Assembly (NCBI RefSeq): GCF_006874465.1
Contig: NZ_VIRL01000014.1
Span: 124,001 to 188,000 of the forward strand
Source of the DNA: Microbispora bryophytorum
GTDB lineage: Bacteria; Actinomycetota; Actinomycetes; Streptosporangiales; Streptosporangiaceae
Length of the DNA: 64,000 nt
Direction: 5' to 3'
Below the pieces are notes generated by a model. That model had not been told where the DNA came from and did not search any database. It saw nothing but the letters and a program-made list of their open reading frames with translations. Within the stretch, counting starts at the first letter, position 1. Every line of letters starts with the position of its first letter. Of the stretch, positions 16,493 through 24,473 are shown piece by piece. A program made the position numbers and the translations under genes.

Positions 16493-17449
16493 TCATGAGG
16501 AGGCGACGGCGGGGCCGTACACGAAGCCGGGGTCGATCTGCGCGACCAGGTCCTCTCCCGTCGCCCGGTTGGCCCACGCATGGGCGTTCCTGATGTGGAA
16601 CTCGGCCGCCTGCCTGCCGAACTTCGTCCAGTCCTTGGGCTGCGCGTCGAGCCGGTCGAGCATGGTGGCCAGGGCCAGATGGCCGGCGGGCTCCAGATTG
16701 TCGAGCGTGAACGGCCGGCCCTGCTCCATCCCGCGGATGGCGGGCGAGTGGCCGAACCAGGTCAGCAGGTCGTCGCCGACGTGCTCACGGAGGAAGTCGA
16801 CGTCCTCCGGCGCGTGGATCTTGTTGCCCACGACGGCGATCTCGACGTCGAACCCGGCGGCGTGGTCGCGGTACTGCCGGTAGACGCTCACCCCCTGACG
16901 GGTCGGCTCGGCGACCAGGATGGTGAGGTCGAAGCGGGTGAACAACCCGGAGGCGAAGGAGTCCGCCCCCGCGGTCATGTCCACCACGACGTATTCACCG
17001 GGGCCGTCGACCAGGTGGTTGAGATAGAGCTCCACCGCGCCCAGCTTGGAGTGGTAGCAGGCGACGCCGAGGTCGTTCTCCTCGAACGGGCCGGTGACCA
17101 TGAGCGAGACGCCCTCGACGGAGCGCGACGGGAAGAACGGGTCGTTCAGCCGGACCAGCCGCGAGCCACGTCCGGGCGGGGTCGTCTTGACCATGGACGC
17201 CGTGTCGCGGATCAGGGGGTTGTCGCCGCGCAGGTAGTCCTTGATCTCGGTCAGCATCCCGCCCAGCGGCGGAGGGTCCCCGGCCGTGCCCCCAGCCAGG
17301 CCCCCATCCAGGCCCAGGGCCAGGCCGAGGTGCTGGTTGATGTCGGCGTCGATGGCGACGACCGGCCCCCTCCTCGTCGCGTATCTCGCGAACAGCGACG
17401 ACAGCGTGGTCTTGCCGCTGCCCCCCTTGCCGACGAACGCCAGGCGCAT
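16493..17449 (-). CDS. CooC/MinD-like deviant-Walker ATPase
   Basis: This 318-aa SIMIBI-class ATPase has the deviant Walker A GKGGSGKTTLSSLFARY (residues 7-23, with the signature Lys before GSGKT). Walker A' is VVAIDADINQHLGLAL, switch II is YVVVDMTAGADSFASGLF, and a specificity motif appears at VVGNKIHAPED. CooC relatives assist nickel or other metallocentre assembly (CO dehydrogenase); others act as partitioning or regulatory ATPases. DADINQH matches CooC rather than ParA. No CO dehydrogenase gene is in the window, so the client protein is unknown. Start ATG 17449 follows GGGGTCGG. Confidence 0.85.
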   Translation of the reverse strand: MRLAFVGKGGSGKTTLSSLFARYATRRGPVVAIDADINQHLGLALGLDGGLAGGTAGDPPPLGGMLTEIKDYLRGDNPLIRDTASMVKTTPPGRGSRLVRLNDPFFPSRSVEGVSLMVTGPFEENDLGVACYHSKLGAVELYLNHLVDGPGEYVVVDMTAGADSFASGLFTRFDLTILVAEPTRQGVSVYRQYRDHAAGFDVEIAVVGNKIHAPEDVDFLREHVGDDLLTWFGHSPAIRGMEQGRPFTLDNLEPAGHLALATMLDRLDAQPKDWTKFGRQAAEFHIRNAHAWANRATGEDLVAQIDPGFVYGPAVASS

Positions 17450-17533
17450 TCCGACCCCCGATCAGGAATGAAAACCGTTGTCACTTTCACTTGCGCGCCA
17501 TCATGGCACACGGGTGGAGAGCACGGGGGGATT

Positions 17534-19057
17534 TCAGGCCGGGGAAGGCGTCGCACCGAGCGACGGCGGCTGGAAGAGCGAGAGCACCCTGACGAGCGTG
17601 GGCCGCAGGGTGTCCCAGTCGGCGGCGGGGGCGGTCCAGGTGAGCACGCTCGTCGTGGTGCCCGTGGAGATCACCCGGCGGTACTGGTGATACTCCACGC
17701 CCTTGGCCAGGTGGTCCCGCGCCGACGCCCTGCGCGGGGTCCAGGTGAACTCCCAGTCGGCGGAAGGGCCGTGCTCGCCGGTCACGGCCCTGAGCCGCAG
17801 TTTGCGATAGGTCCTGGCGTCCGGGCGGAGAATCTCCTCCGCCTCGCCGAGCGCCGCCAGGGGATCGGTGCCGCGCTGCCCGGTCACCTCGACCGTGAAC
17901 GCCGCCCCGCCGTCCAGCGAGCGCCACGAGGTCGAGTACGGCAGGTCCTCGCGGGTCCAGCCGCGGGGCACGCCGGCCCGCCAGCCGGCGTCGGACGTGT
18001 GCCACTTCAGCTTCAACCGCCGCGCGGGCTGCCCGGACGCCGACCCCGACGGGGTGGCCGAGGAGGAGGCCAAGGGGGAGGCTGGAGCTGACGCCGTGAG
18101 AGAGGCGACCGCCCCCGCGCCGGCGCGGTTCTCCCCGCCGGGGCGCAGCCCCGCCCAACCGCCCACAGCCCAACCGCCCACAGCGCACGCGACGAGGACG
18201 GCCGCCGCGATCCCGGTGACGAGACGAGCACGGCTGAGGCCGCGGCGTACGGGCGGAGGCGGGGAGGGCGGCTCGATCTCCGCGAGCAGGCGGTCGGCGG
18301 TCTCCGCGTCGATCCGCCGCCTGGGCTCCCGGGCCAGCAGCCCGGTGAGCACCGCGCGCAGCTCCCCGGGCACCTCTTCCAGCGGCCCCTGGCCCGGGGG
18401 AGGGGTGCCGGTGACGGCCAGATGGAGGGTGGCGCCCAGCGACCACAGATCGGCGGCGGCCGTGCGCGGACCGCCGGCGGCTCGTTCGGGGGCGAGGTAG
18501 GTCTCGGTGCCGCGGCCGGCGGGAGGGCCGCCCGGCACAGGATCGCGGGTGAACGCGGGATCGGTGGCCGGCACCGTCATGCCGAAGTCGGCGAGTAGCA
18601 CCCGGCCGTCGTGCGCGAGCAGCACGTTGGCGGGCCGGACGTCGCCGTGCCGTACGCCGGCGGCGTGGGCGTGCGTGAGCGCGGACAGCACGGTGCGGGT
18701 GATCCGCGCGGCCTCGGCCGGGGGCAGCGGCCCGTCGCCGGAGACCACCCCGTCGAGCGAGCGCGAGGGGACCAGTTCCGTCACGACGAACGGGGTGTCG
18801 CCCTCCTCGCCGACGTCGTAGACGGCGGCGATGTGGGGGTGGTGCAGCCGCTCGGCCTGGCGGGCCTCGCGGGAGATCCGCTGGACGAGCCGCAGTCGCG
18901 CGGTCTCGCTCAGGTTCGGGGGCAGCAGGACCTCGCGGATCGCGACGGGCCGGTCGAGCAGCGTGTCGTGACCCTCCCACACCAGCCCGGTGCGGCCCTG
19001 CCCGAGGGCGCGGAGCAGCCGGTATCGCCTGACGATGAGCTGCCCAGCAGTACCCAT
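17534..19057 (-). CDS. Membrane-anchored Ser/Thr kinase-like protein with Arg in the VAIK position
   Basis: The 507-aa protein from ATG 19057 has a Hanks-type kinase domain (residues 8-270), a transmembrane helix (about 277-300, LVTGIAAAVLVACAVGGWAVG) and a 190-residue extracellular domain of unknown fold. Gly-rich loop is LGQGRTGLVWEG, catalytic loop HGDVRPAN with Asp139 retained, and DFG is intact (ADFGM, Asp157). However, the ATP-anchoring beta-3 lysine is Arg41 (VAIREVLLP), and the loop lysine is Arg141. It may be an atypical active kinase or a pseudokinase sensor. The start upstream at 19099 adds 14 unlikely residues. No cognate substrate gene is adjacent. Confidence 0.85.
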   Translation of the reverse strand: MGTAGQLIVRRYRLLRALGQGRTGLVWEGHDTLLDRPVAIREVLLPPNLSETARLRLVQRISREARQAERLHHPHIAAVYDVGEEGDTPFVVTELVPSRSLDGVVSGDGPLPPAEAARITRTVLSALTHAHAAGVRHGDVRPANVLLAHDGRVLLADFGMTVPATDPAFTRDPVPGGPPAGRGTETYLAPERAAGGPRTAAADLWSLGATLHLAVTGTPPPGQGPLEEVPGELRAVLTGLLAREPRRRIDAETADRLLAEIEPPSPPPPVRRGLSRARLVTGIAAAVLVACAVGGWAVGGWAGLRPGGENRAGAGAVASLTASAPASPLASSSATPSGSASGQPARRLKLKWHTSDAGWRAGVPRGWTREDLPYSTSWRSLDGGAAFTVEVTGQRGTDPLAALGEAEEILRPDARTYRKLRLRAVTGEHGPSADWEFTWTPRRASARDHLAKGVEYHQYRRVISTGTTTSVLTWTAPAADWDTLRPTLVRVLSLFQPPSLGATPSPA

Positions 19058-19130
19058 CCCGCCTGCCTCTACGCCCCGGCACGTTCCACCTGAACCCACC
19101 TGAACGTGGAGTCTTCCACAACTATCGGGA

Positions 19131-19523
19131 TCAGAGGGGCGGAAGGGAACCGGCCGCGATGTGGGCGAGCGTGACCTCGGCGAGCGTCGCCTGCTCGTGG
19201 TCGCGCAGCGCCGTCCAGACGTCGCCGAGGGGCTCCGCGACCCCGTGGAACCCCTCGCTGTCCTGCGGCGCCCCTTCCATGATGAGGACGACGTCGGCGA
19301 GCGTGATCTGCTCGGCCGGCCGCGCGAGCCAGTATCCGCCGTCAGGCCCGCGCTGGCTGTGGATCAGACCGGCCCGCCGCATCTGCAGCAGGATGTTGTC
19401 GAGGAAACGCCGCGGAATGCGCTGGGCGGCCGCGATCCGCTCGGCCGGGACCGGCCCCGGCGCGGCCGCGGCCAGTTCGGCGGCGGCGCGCAGGGCGTAC
19501 TGGGTCCGTACGGAGAGCCGCAT
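19131..19523 (-). CDS. Rrf2 family regulator without cysteines (CymR-like)
   Basis: This 130-aa Rrf2 protein has the family winged helix, MRLSVRTQYALRAAAELAAA, AAAQRIPRRFLDNILLQMRRAGLI and the wing SQRGPDGGYWLARPAEQITLADVV. It contains no cysteine at all, so it cannot hold the Fe-S cluster of IscR/NsrR relatives. Cysteine-free Rrf2 proteins of the CymR group instead sense cysteine supply through O-acetylserine sulfhydrylase. It is the last gene of the sulfate importer operon, 41 nt after cysA, which supports control of sulfur uptake. The regulated site is probably ahead of the binding-protein gene (23186-23210). The role is inferred from family and context. Confidence 0.85.
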   Translation of the reverse strand: MRLSVRTQYALRAAAELAAAAPGPVPAERIAAAQRIPRRFLDNILLQMRRAGLIHSQRGPDGGYWLARPAEQITLADVVLIMEGAPQDSEGFHGVAEPLGDVWTALRDHEQATLAEVTLAHIAAGSLPPL

Positions 19524-19533
19524 GTCTCACACT

Positions 19534-19569
19534 GCGTCTGTCACAGCGTCTGTCACTGTGTCTGTCACA
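19534..19569. repeat. Three tandem 12-bp repeats at the cysA/rrf2 junction
   Basis: GCGTCTGTCACA (19534-19545), GCGTCTGTCACT (19546-19557) and GTGTCTGTCACA (19558-19569) are contiguous. They cover the end of cysA and the leader of the Rrf2 gene, so copy number changes would alter spacing and the cysA C-terminus. A weaker fourth relative (CATGTCTCACA) overlaps the Rrf2 start codon. Confidence 0.8.
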
Positions 19570-20527
19570 GCGCCAGGGCCAGGGATCGGGCGCCGGGCGC
19601 GGGTCTGAGGTGCACGGTGTCGCCCGGCCCGAGACCGAGCCGGTCGGCCTGCTCCCGCGTCACCTGCACCCACGCCTCGTGCCCGCCGGTCTCCACCTCC
19701 ACGCGCACCTCGAAGCCGAGCCGTACGACGCGGGACACCACGGCGGGGGAGCCGCCGTCGACGGGGTCCGGGCTGATCTCGATGTCGTGCGGGCGGACCA
19801 GGCTGCCGCCGATCTCGGTGACCGGGCCCAGGAAACGCATCACGAACGGGTTGGCCGGGTTGTCGTACACCTCGCCGGGGCTGCCGGCCTGCACGACCTC
19901 GCCCCCGGCCAGCACCACGATCGTGTCGGCGACCTCGATGGCCTCCTCCTGGTCGTGGGTGACGAACACGGTGGTGACGTGGACCTCGTCGTGCAGCCGG
20001 CGCAGCCACGTGCGCAGCTCCTTGCGCACCTGCGCGTCGAGGGCGCCGAACGGTTCGTCCAGCAGCAGCACCTGGGGCTCCACCGCGAGGGCCCGGGCCA
20101 GCGCCATGCGCTGGCGCTGCCCGCCCGACAGCTGGGACGGGTAGCGGTCGGCCAGTTTCTCCAGGTGGACCAGCTCCAGCAGTTCCATGACGCGTCTGCG
20201 GATCTCGTCCTTGGGCCGCTTGCGGATCTCCAGCCCGAAGGCCACGTTGCGGAAGACCGTGAGGTGCTTGAAGGCGGCGTAGTGCTGGAACACGAAGCCG
20301 ACGCCCCGCCGCTGCGGGGACAGCCGGGTGGCGTCGACGCCGGAGATCCGCACCGTGCCGGTGTCGGGCCGCTCCAGGCCGGCGATCACCCGCAGCAGTG
20401 TCGACTTCCCCCCGCCGCTCGGGCCGAGCAGGGCGGTGAGCGACCCCGCGGTGACGTCCAGCGACACGTCGTGCAGGACGGGGGTCGTCCCGAACGACTT
20501 GTTCACGTCGCGTACCTCAATTGCCAT
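19565..20527 (-). CDS. cysA: Sulfate/thiosulfate ABC transporter ATP-binding protein
   Basis: This 320-aa ATPase is of CysA type. Walker A is [11 protein letters not shown], the Q-loop lies in [22 protein letters not shown] (the HYALFRHMTVFDN-like block typical of CysA), ABC signature [16 protein letters not shown], Walker [14 protein letters not shown] and H-loop [11 protein letters not shown]-terminal regulatory OB-like domain contains the [10 protein letters not shown] signature of sulfate ATPases. It overlaps the upstream permease by 11 nt and energises uptake of sulfate or thiosulfate for cysteine synthesis. Its end lies inside a 12-bp tandem repeat. Confidence 0.95.
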   Translation of the reverse strand: MAIEVRDVNKSFGTTPVLHDVSLDVTAGSLTALLGPSGGGKSTLLRVIAGLERPDTGTVRISGVDATRLSPQRRGVGFVFQHYAAFKHLTVFRNVAFGLEIRKRPKDEIRRRVMELLELVHLEKLADRYPSQLSGGQRQRMALARALAVEPQVLLLDEPFGALDAQVRKELRTWLRRLHDEVHVTTVFVTHDQEEAIEVADTIVVLAGGEVVQAGSPGEVYDNPANPFVMRFLGPVTEIGGSLVRPHDIEISPDPVDGGSPAVVSRVVRLGFEVRVEVETGGHEAWVQVTREQADRLGLGPGDTVHLRPAPGARSLALAL

Positions 20528-21314
20528 CGATGCGATCCTTCGGGCGCAGGAGCTTGGTGAGCAGCAGGGTGACCACGGCGATCAGGGCGAGGGCCGTGGC
20601 GGCGGCGAACGCGGCCGGCTGGTCGAAGTTCTGGAACCGCTCCTCCACGAACAGCGTCAGCGTCTGGGTCTGGTCCACGAGGCGGCCCGAGACCACCGCG
20701 ACCGCGCCGTACTCGCCGAGCGAACGGGCCAGGCAGAGCACGATGCCGTAGCCGAGGGCCCAGCGGATGCCGGGGAGCGTGATGCGGACGAACGTCTGGA
20801 GGTGGCTCGCGCCCAGCGTGTGCGCGGCCTGCTCCTGCTCGTCGCCGAGCTCCTCCAACACCGGTACGACGGCTCGCACGACGAGAGGCAGCGCCACGAA
20901 CACCGTGGCGATCACCATGCCGGGAGTGGAGAAGATCACCTGAACTCCCCAGCTCTCCAGCAGGCCGCCGGCCGGGGAGAACCGGCCGTACACGAGGATG
21001 AGCGCGAGCCCGACGACGACCGGCGAGACGGCCATCGGCAGGTCGATGAACGCCCCCAGTAGGCGCTTGCCCGGGAACCGGCCCCGGACGAGCAGGAGCG
21101 CGGCGCCGACCCCGAAGACCGTGTTGGCCAGGACCGCCCAGCCGGCGACGACGATCGTGACCTTGAAGGCGTGCAGGGCCGACGGGGAGGTCAGCGCCTC
21201 GACGAACGGCCCGAGACCGTCGCCGAAGGTCCGCCAGGTGATCAGCGCGACGGGCAGCACCAGCAGGAACAGGACGTAGACGACGGTGACCCCGCGCAGG
21301 ACGTGCTTAGCCAC
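20517..21314 (-). CDS. cysW: Sulfate ABC transporter permease
   Basis: This 265-aa permease has about six transmembrane helices. The cytoplasmic EAA loop reads [29 protein letters not shown], and the CysW-like feature [17 protein letters not shown] lies in the C-terminal half. It starts at GTG 21314, overlapping the end of cysT by 8 nt, with GGGGGAG in the cysT coding tail as its ribosome site. It pairs with CysT to form the translocation channel driven by CysA. Confidence 0.93.
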   Translation of the reverse strand: MAKHVLRGVTVVYVLFLLVLPVALITWRTFGDGLGPFVEALTSPSALHAFKVTIVVAGWAVLANTVFGVGAALLLVRGRFPGKRLLGAFIDLPMAVSPVVVGLALILVYGRFSPAGGLLESWGVQVIFSTPGMVIATVFVALPLVVRAVVPVLEELGDEQEQAAHTLGASHLQTFVRITLPGIRWALGYGIVLCLARSLGEYGAVAVVSGRLVDQTQTLTLFVEERFQNFDQPAAFAAATALALIAVVTLLLTKLLRPKDRIDGN

Positions 21315-22143
21315 GGCGGCTCCCCCAACGCTGCAGGACGTCGAGCGTGATCAGCGCGACCAGGGCCACCACGAGCAGGACCGTCGAGATCGCGGCCGCG
21401 CCGGTGGTGTCGTCGCCCTCGATCTGGCTGAAGATGTTCACCGCCGCGACCTGCGTCTTGAACGGCAGGTTGCCCGAGATGAGCACGGTCGAGCCGAACT
21501 CGGCGATCGCCCGGGTGAAGGCGAGAGCGGTGCCGGACAGCATCGCGGGGATCAGGTTCGGCAGGATGACCCGGCGGAAGGTCTGGAACGGGCCCGCGCC
21601 GAGGGACGCCGCGGCCTGCTCCATCTCCGTGTCGAGCTCCAGCAGGACCGGCTGCACCGTACGGACGACGAACGGCAGCGTGACGAACAGCAGGGCCAGC
21701 ACGACTCCGGCCCTGCTGTAGGCCAGATTGATCCCGAGCGGGGACTGCGGGCCGTACAACGCGAGCAGGACGAGACCGGCGACGATGGTCGGCAGCGCGA
21801 ACGGCAGGTCGATGATCGTGTCGAGCACCGCCCGGCCGGGGAAGCGGTCGCGGACCAGCACCCAGGCGATGACCGTGCCCATGACCAGGTTGACCAGGGC
21901 GACGAGCGCCGAGGCGCCGATGGTCAGGGTGAGCGCCGCCCAGGCGTCGGGGGTGGTGACCGAACGCCAGAAATACCCGGGCCCCTCACCGGCCGAGCGC
22001 CAGACGACGGCGGCCAGTGGGATCAGCACGATCAGGCTCAGGTACAGCACCGCGGTGCCGAGGCCGGCGGCGGTGCCGCCGGTCAGGCGCCGGACCGGGC
22101 GTGCGGTGATCGCGGTCGCTTCCCGCGTCACTTCGAGCGTCAT
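21307..22143 (-). CDS. cysT: Sulfate ABC transporter permease
   Basis: This 278-aa integral membrane protein has six predicted helices. The EAA loop is EMEQAAASLGAGPFQTFRRVILPNLIPAM, followed by AFTRAIAEFGSTVLISGNLPFKTQVAAV, a hallmark of CysT/CysU. The start is ATG 22143, sharing ATGA with the stop of the binding-protein gene, a translationally coupled arrangement. The frame stays open further upstream through the binding-protein gene, but that extension is antisense-like noise and has no family similarity. Confidence 0.93.
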   Translation of the reverse strand: MTLEVTREATAITARPVRRLTGGTAAGLGTAVLYLSLIVLIPLAAVVWRSAGEGPGYFWRSVTTPDAWAALTLTIGASALVALVNLVMGTVIAWVLVRDRFPGRAVLDTIIDLPFALPTIVAGLVLLALYGPQSPLGINLAYSRAGVVLALLFVTLPFVVRTVQPVLLELDTEMEQAAASLGAGPFQTFRRVILPNLIPAMLSGTALAFTRAIAEFGSTVLISGNLPFKTQVAAVNIFSQIEGDDTTGAAAISTVLLVVALVALITLDVLQRWGSRRG

Positions 22144-23159
22144 TTTTCGGTCGCCACGCCGAGCTTGCGTTCGATCTCCGCGACCTTGCCGGTCGTGGAG
22201 TCGAAGAAGTCGGCCGTGAGCTTGTCCCAGCCGCCGAGGTCCTGGATCGTGAACAGCTGCGGCGGGGTGGGCCAGTCGAAGCCGGTCACGCCGTCGACGA
22301 CCGGGCGGTAGCCGTTCTTGGCGAAGATCGTCTGAGCCTCGTTCGAGTAGAGGTACGTGAGGAAGGCCGCGGCCTCCTTGGGGTGGGCGCTGTTCTTCGT
22401 CACGGCCACCGGGTTCTCGATCTGGAGCGTCGAGTCCGGGACCGTGTAGTCGATCTCCTGGTTGTTCTGCTGAGCGAAGATCGCCTCGTTCTCGTACGTG
22501 ATGATCGCGTCGCCCTTGCCGCCCGTGAAGGTCTGCAGCGACTTGCGTCCGCTGTCGTCCTGGACCGGCACGTTCTTGAGCAGCGCGTCCAGGTAGGCGA
22601 GCCCGGCGGCCTGGTCGGCGCCCTTGTTCGACTTGGCGCCGTAGCCCGCGAGCAGGTTCCAGCGGGCGCCGCCGGAGGTGAAGGGGTTCGGTGTGATGAC
22701 CTCGACTCCGGGCTTGACGAGGTCGTCCCAGGTCTTGATGCCCTTCGGGTTGCCCTTGCGGGTGCCGATGACGACGACGGACTTGGTGAGGATCCCCTTG
22801 CTGGGACCGGAGTTCCAGTCCGGCGCGACGATGCCGGCCTTCACGAGACGGGTGATGTCGGTCTCCAGGGAGAACTCGACGATGTCCGCCTTGAGCCCGT
22901 TCGCCACGGCGCGGCTCTGGTCGCCGGACGCGCCGTACGACTGGGTGAAGGTGATGTTCTTGCCTTCGGGCGTCTTCTGGAACGCCTTGATGACGTCCTC
23001 GAACGCCGCCTGGGGGGTGGAGTAGGCGACCAGCGCCAACTGGACCTTGTCGCCGCCGCCGTTGCCCCCGCCGGCGTTGTCGTCTCCCCCGCAGGCGGTG
23101 ACCAGGGTGGTCGTCGCCATGACGGCGGCTGCGATGGCCCCGAGCCTGCGTACTGTCAT
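22140..23159 (-). CDS. Sulfate-binding lipoprotein of the ABC importer
   Basis: This 339-aa solute-binding protein starts with a lipoprotein signal (MTVRRLGAIAAAVMATTTLVTAC, lipobox LVTAC, Cys23) and a Gly/Asp-rich tether. The mature part is sulfate-binding type (Sbp/CysP): ALVAYSTPQAAFEDVIKAFQ, TQSYGASGDQSRAVANGLKADIVEFSLETDITRL, and VVIGTRKGNPKGIKTWDDLVKPGVEVITPNPFTSGGARWN, including the residues that wrap the oxyanion. It captures sulfate or thiosulfate outside the membrane and delivers it to CysT/CysW. It is the first gene of the operon, so the promoter and regulator site should be just upstream. Confidence 0.93.
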   Translation of the reverse strand: MTVRRLGAIAAAVMATTTLVTACGGDDNAGGGNGGGDKVQLALVAYSTPQAAFEDVIKAFQKTPEGKNITFTQSYGASGDQSRAVANGLKADIVEFSLETDITRLVKAGIVAPDWNSGPSKGILTKSVVVIGTRKGNPKGIKTWDDLVKPGVEVITPNPFTSGGARWNLLAGYGAKSNKGADQAAGLAYLDALLKNVPVQDDSGRKSLQTFTGGKGDAIITYENEAIFAQQNNQEIDYTVPDSTLQIENPVAVTKNSAHPKEAAAFLTYLYSNEAQTIFAKNGYRPVVDGVTGFDWPTPPQLFTIQDLGGWDKLTADFFDSTTGKVAEIERKLGVATEK

Positions 23160-23185
23160 GCCCGTCCTCTATTCCGGAGATTCCT

Positions 23186-23210
23186 ACCAAGTCAGTCGGT
23201 TTAGTCGATA
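23186..23210 (-). promoter_or_regulatory. Candidate Rrf2 operator/promoter of the sulfate operon
   Basis: The 60 nt before the binding-protein start are AT-rich for this genome and contain, on the minus strand, CGACTAAAC followed directly by CGACTGACTTGGTAG. The repeated CGACT words 9 bp apart resemble half-sites of Rrf2-type operators, and the trailing TAGGAAT could be a -10 box. This is a weak assignment made from position. Confidence 0.3.
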
Positions 23211-23384
23211 TTAAAGACCGTTCCAGGAATCCCGTCAAGCCCGATGGGTTGGCTGGGTTTGTGACGGACGTGACAAACCTGCTTCCAGTGATTGTTGTGA
23301 AATTTCCAGACAGGGCGTGTCGACCAGTGCTAGGAACGTTCGCTATTGGGACACGACCCAAAAGCTCACTGAGGAAGGACCTTC

Positions 23385-24452
23385 ATGCGCGACCCGGTCA
23401 CCGAGGACGCCTACGAGCAGGACGGCTCATACATCCGGCCGTACATCACGGGCGAAGGCCAATACGGCGGGGAGGGAGACCGGTTCTGGTCCGAGGAGCA
23501 GGACGAACACGCTCTCGACGGCAGGCCGGACGACGGCGGCGACGTGTTGTCGGAGGACTGGCGGCCGGACCAGCCCGCGCAGACTCCCGCCGACCACGCC
23601 GACTACGACGACTACGCCGCCGGGCGCACCGCCCGGCTCCACGCGGAGCATCCGGTGGACGACGAGTACCCGGTGGACGACGACTACCCCGTGGGCGACG
23701 ACTACCCGGTGGGCGACGAGCACCTGGTGCGCGAGGAGCGCCTGACGGGCGACGGCGACACCGATCCGCGCGGCTTCCTCGGCTCGGGCTGGCGCAACGC
23801 CCCCGACCCCGACGATGACGACGACGAGCGTTCGGGGCGCGGCGGGATGCTGCTGCGGACCGGGCTGATCGCCGTCGGCGCCCTGGGCGTGATCTGGGCG
23901 CTGGCGCTGTGGGTCGGGCAGCCCTCCGGAACGGAGTGCGAGGACGGGGCGAGCTGCGCGGCCAAGGCGGGGACGGCCGCGACGGCACCGGTCTCGCCCG
24001 CACCCGGCGACGACGCCGCGGCGGGGGAGCCGACCGACGAGCCCACGGACGTCACCGACGACGCGGCGCCCACCGACGCCCCCACCGGCCTCCCCACCGA
24101 CGCCCCCACGGCCGAACCCGTACGGACCCGGCCCGGCACGTCCGGGACCTCGGCGCCGGCCGCGTCGTCGGCGCCCACTCACTCGTCCCGGTCCCACGCG
24201 CAGGACTCCGGCTCCCGGGCCGACTCCACCCCGCGCCCGGTGCGCTCCCGCGTGTCGGTCGACACGCAGCGGTCGTCCGCCGACGAGCGGTCGGACGGGC
24301 AGACCTCGGGGACGGACACCGGGAGGTCCGAGGAGCAGGCGGCCACGGCCCCCACGTCCGAGCCGGTCACCGAGCAGCCGACCACCGCGCCCGCTCCCGC
24401 CCAGGACTCGTCGAACCGCGGCGGCGGTCTGTTCGGCTGGCTCTTCGGCTAG
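23385..24452 (+). CDS. Single-pass membrane protein with acidic repeat N-terminus and Pro/Thr-rich ectodomain
   Basis: This 355-aa protein has no recognised family. Residues 1-150 are strongly acidic and include tandem copies of a YPVDD/YPVGDD hexamer (about residues 92-113, 18-nt DNA repeats at 23653-23712). A basic patch and one transmembrane helix follow (about residues 157-177, GLIAVGALGVIWALALWVG). The outer part (residues 178-355) is Ser/Thr/Pro/Asp-rich, as in cell-wall-spanning linkers, and ends in GGGLFGWLFG. The acidic part should be cytoplasmic. AGGAAGG precedes ATG 23385. It is convergent with an LCP transferase gene. A cell-envelope role is only a guess. Confidence 0.75.
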   Translation: MRDPVTEDAYEQDGSYIRPYITGEGQYGGEGDRFWSEEQDEHALDGRPDDGGDVLSEDWRPDQPAQTPADHADYDDYAAGRTARLHAEHPVDDEYPVDDDYPVGDDYPVGDEHLVREERLTGDGDTDPRGFLGSGWRNAPDPDDDDDERSGRGGMLLRTGLIAVGALGVIWALALWVGQPSGTECEDGASCAAKAGTAATAPVSPAPGDDAAAGEPTDEPTDVTDDAAPTDAPTGLPTDAPTAEPVRTRPGTSGTSAPAASSAPTHSSRSHAQDSGSRADSTPRPVRSRVSVDTQRSSADERSDGQTSGTDTGRSEEQAATAPTSEPVTEQPTTAPAPAQDSSNRGGGLFGWLFG

Positions 24453-24473
24453 AACTCTTCCCGGACTCTTCTC

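Noticed and set aside
22144-23361. In-frame upstream extension of cysT
   Set aside because: It overlaps the sulfate-binding protein in another frame and has no transporter pattern; the ATGA-coupled start at 22143 is the natural one.
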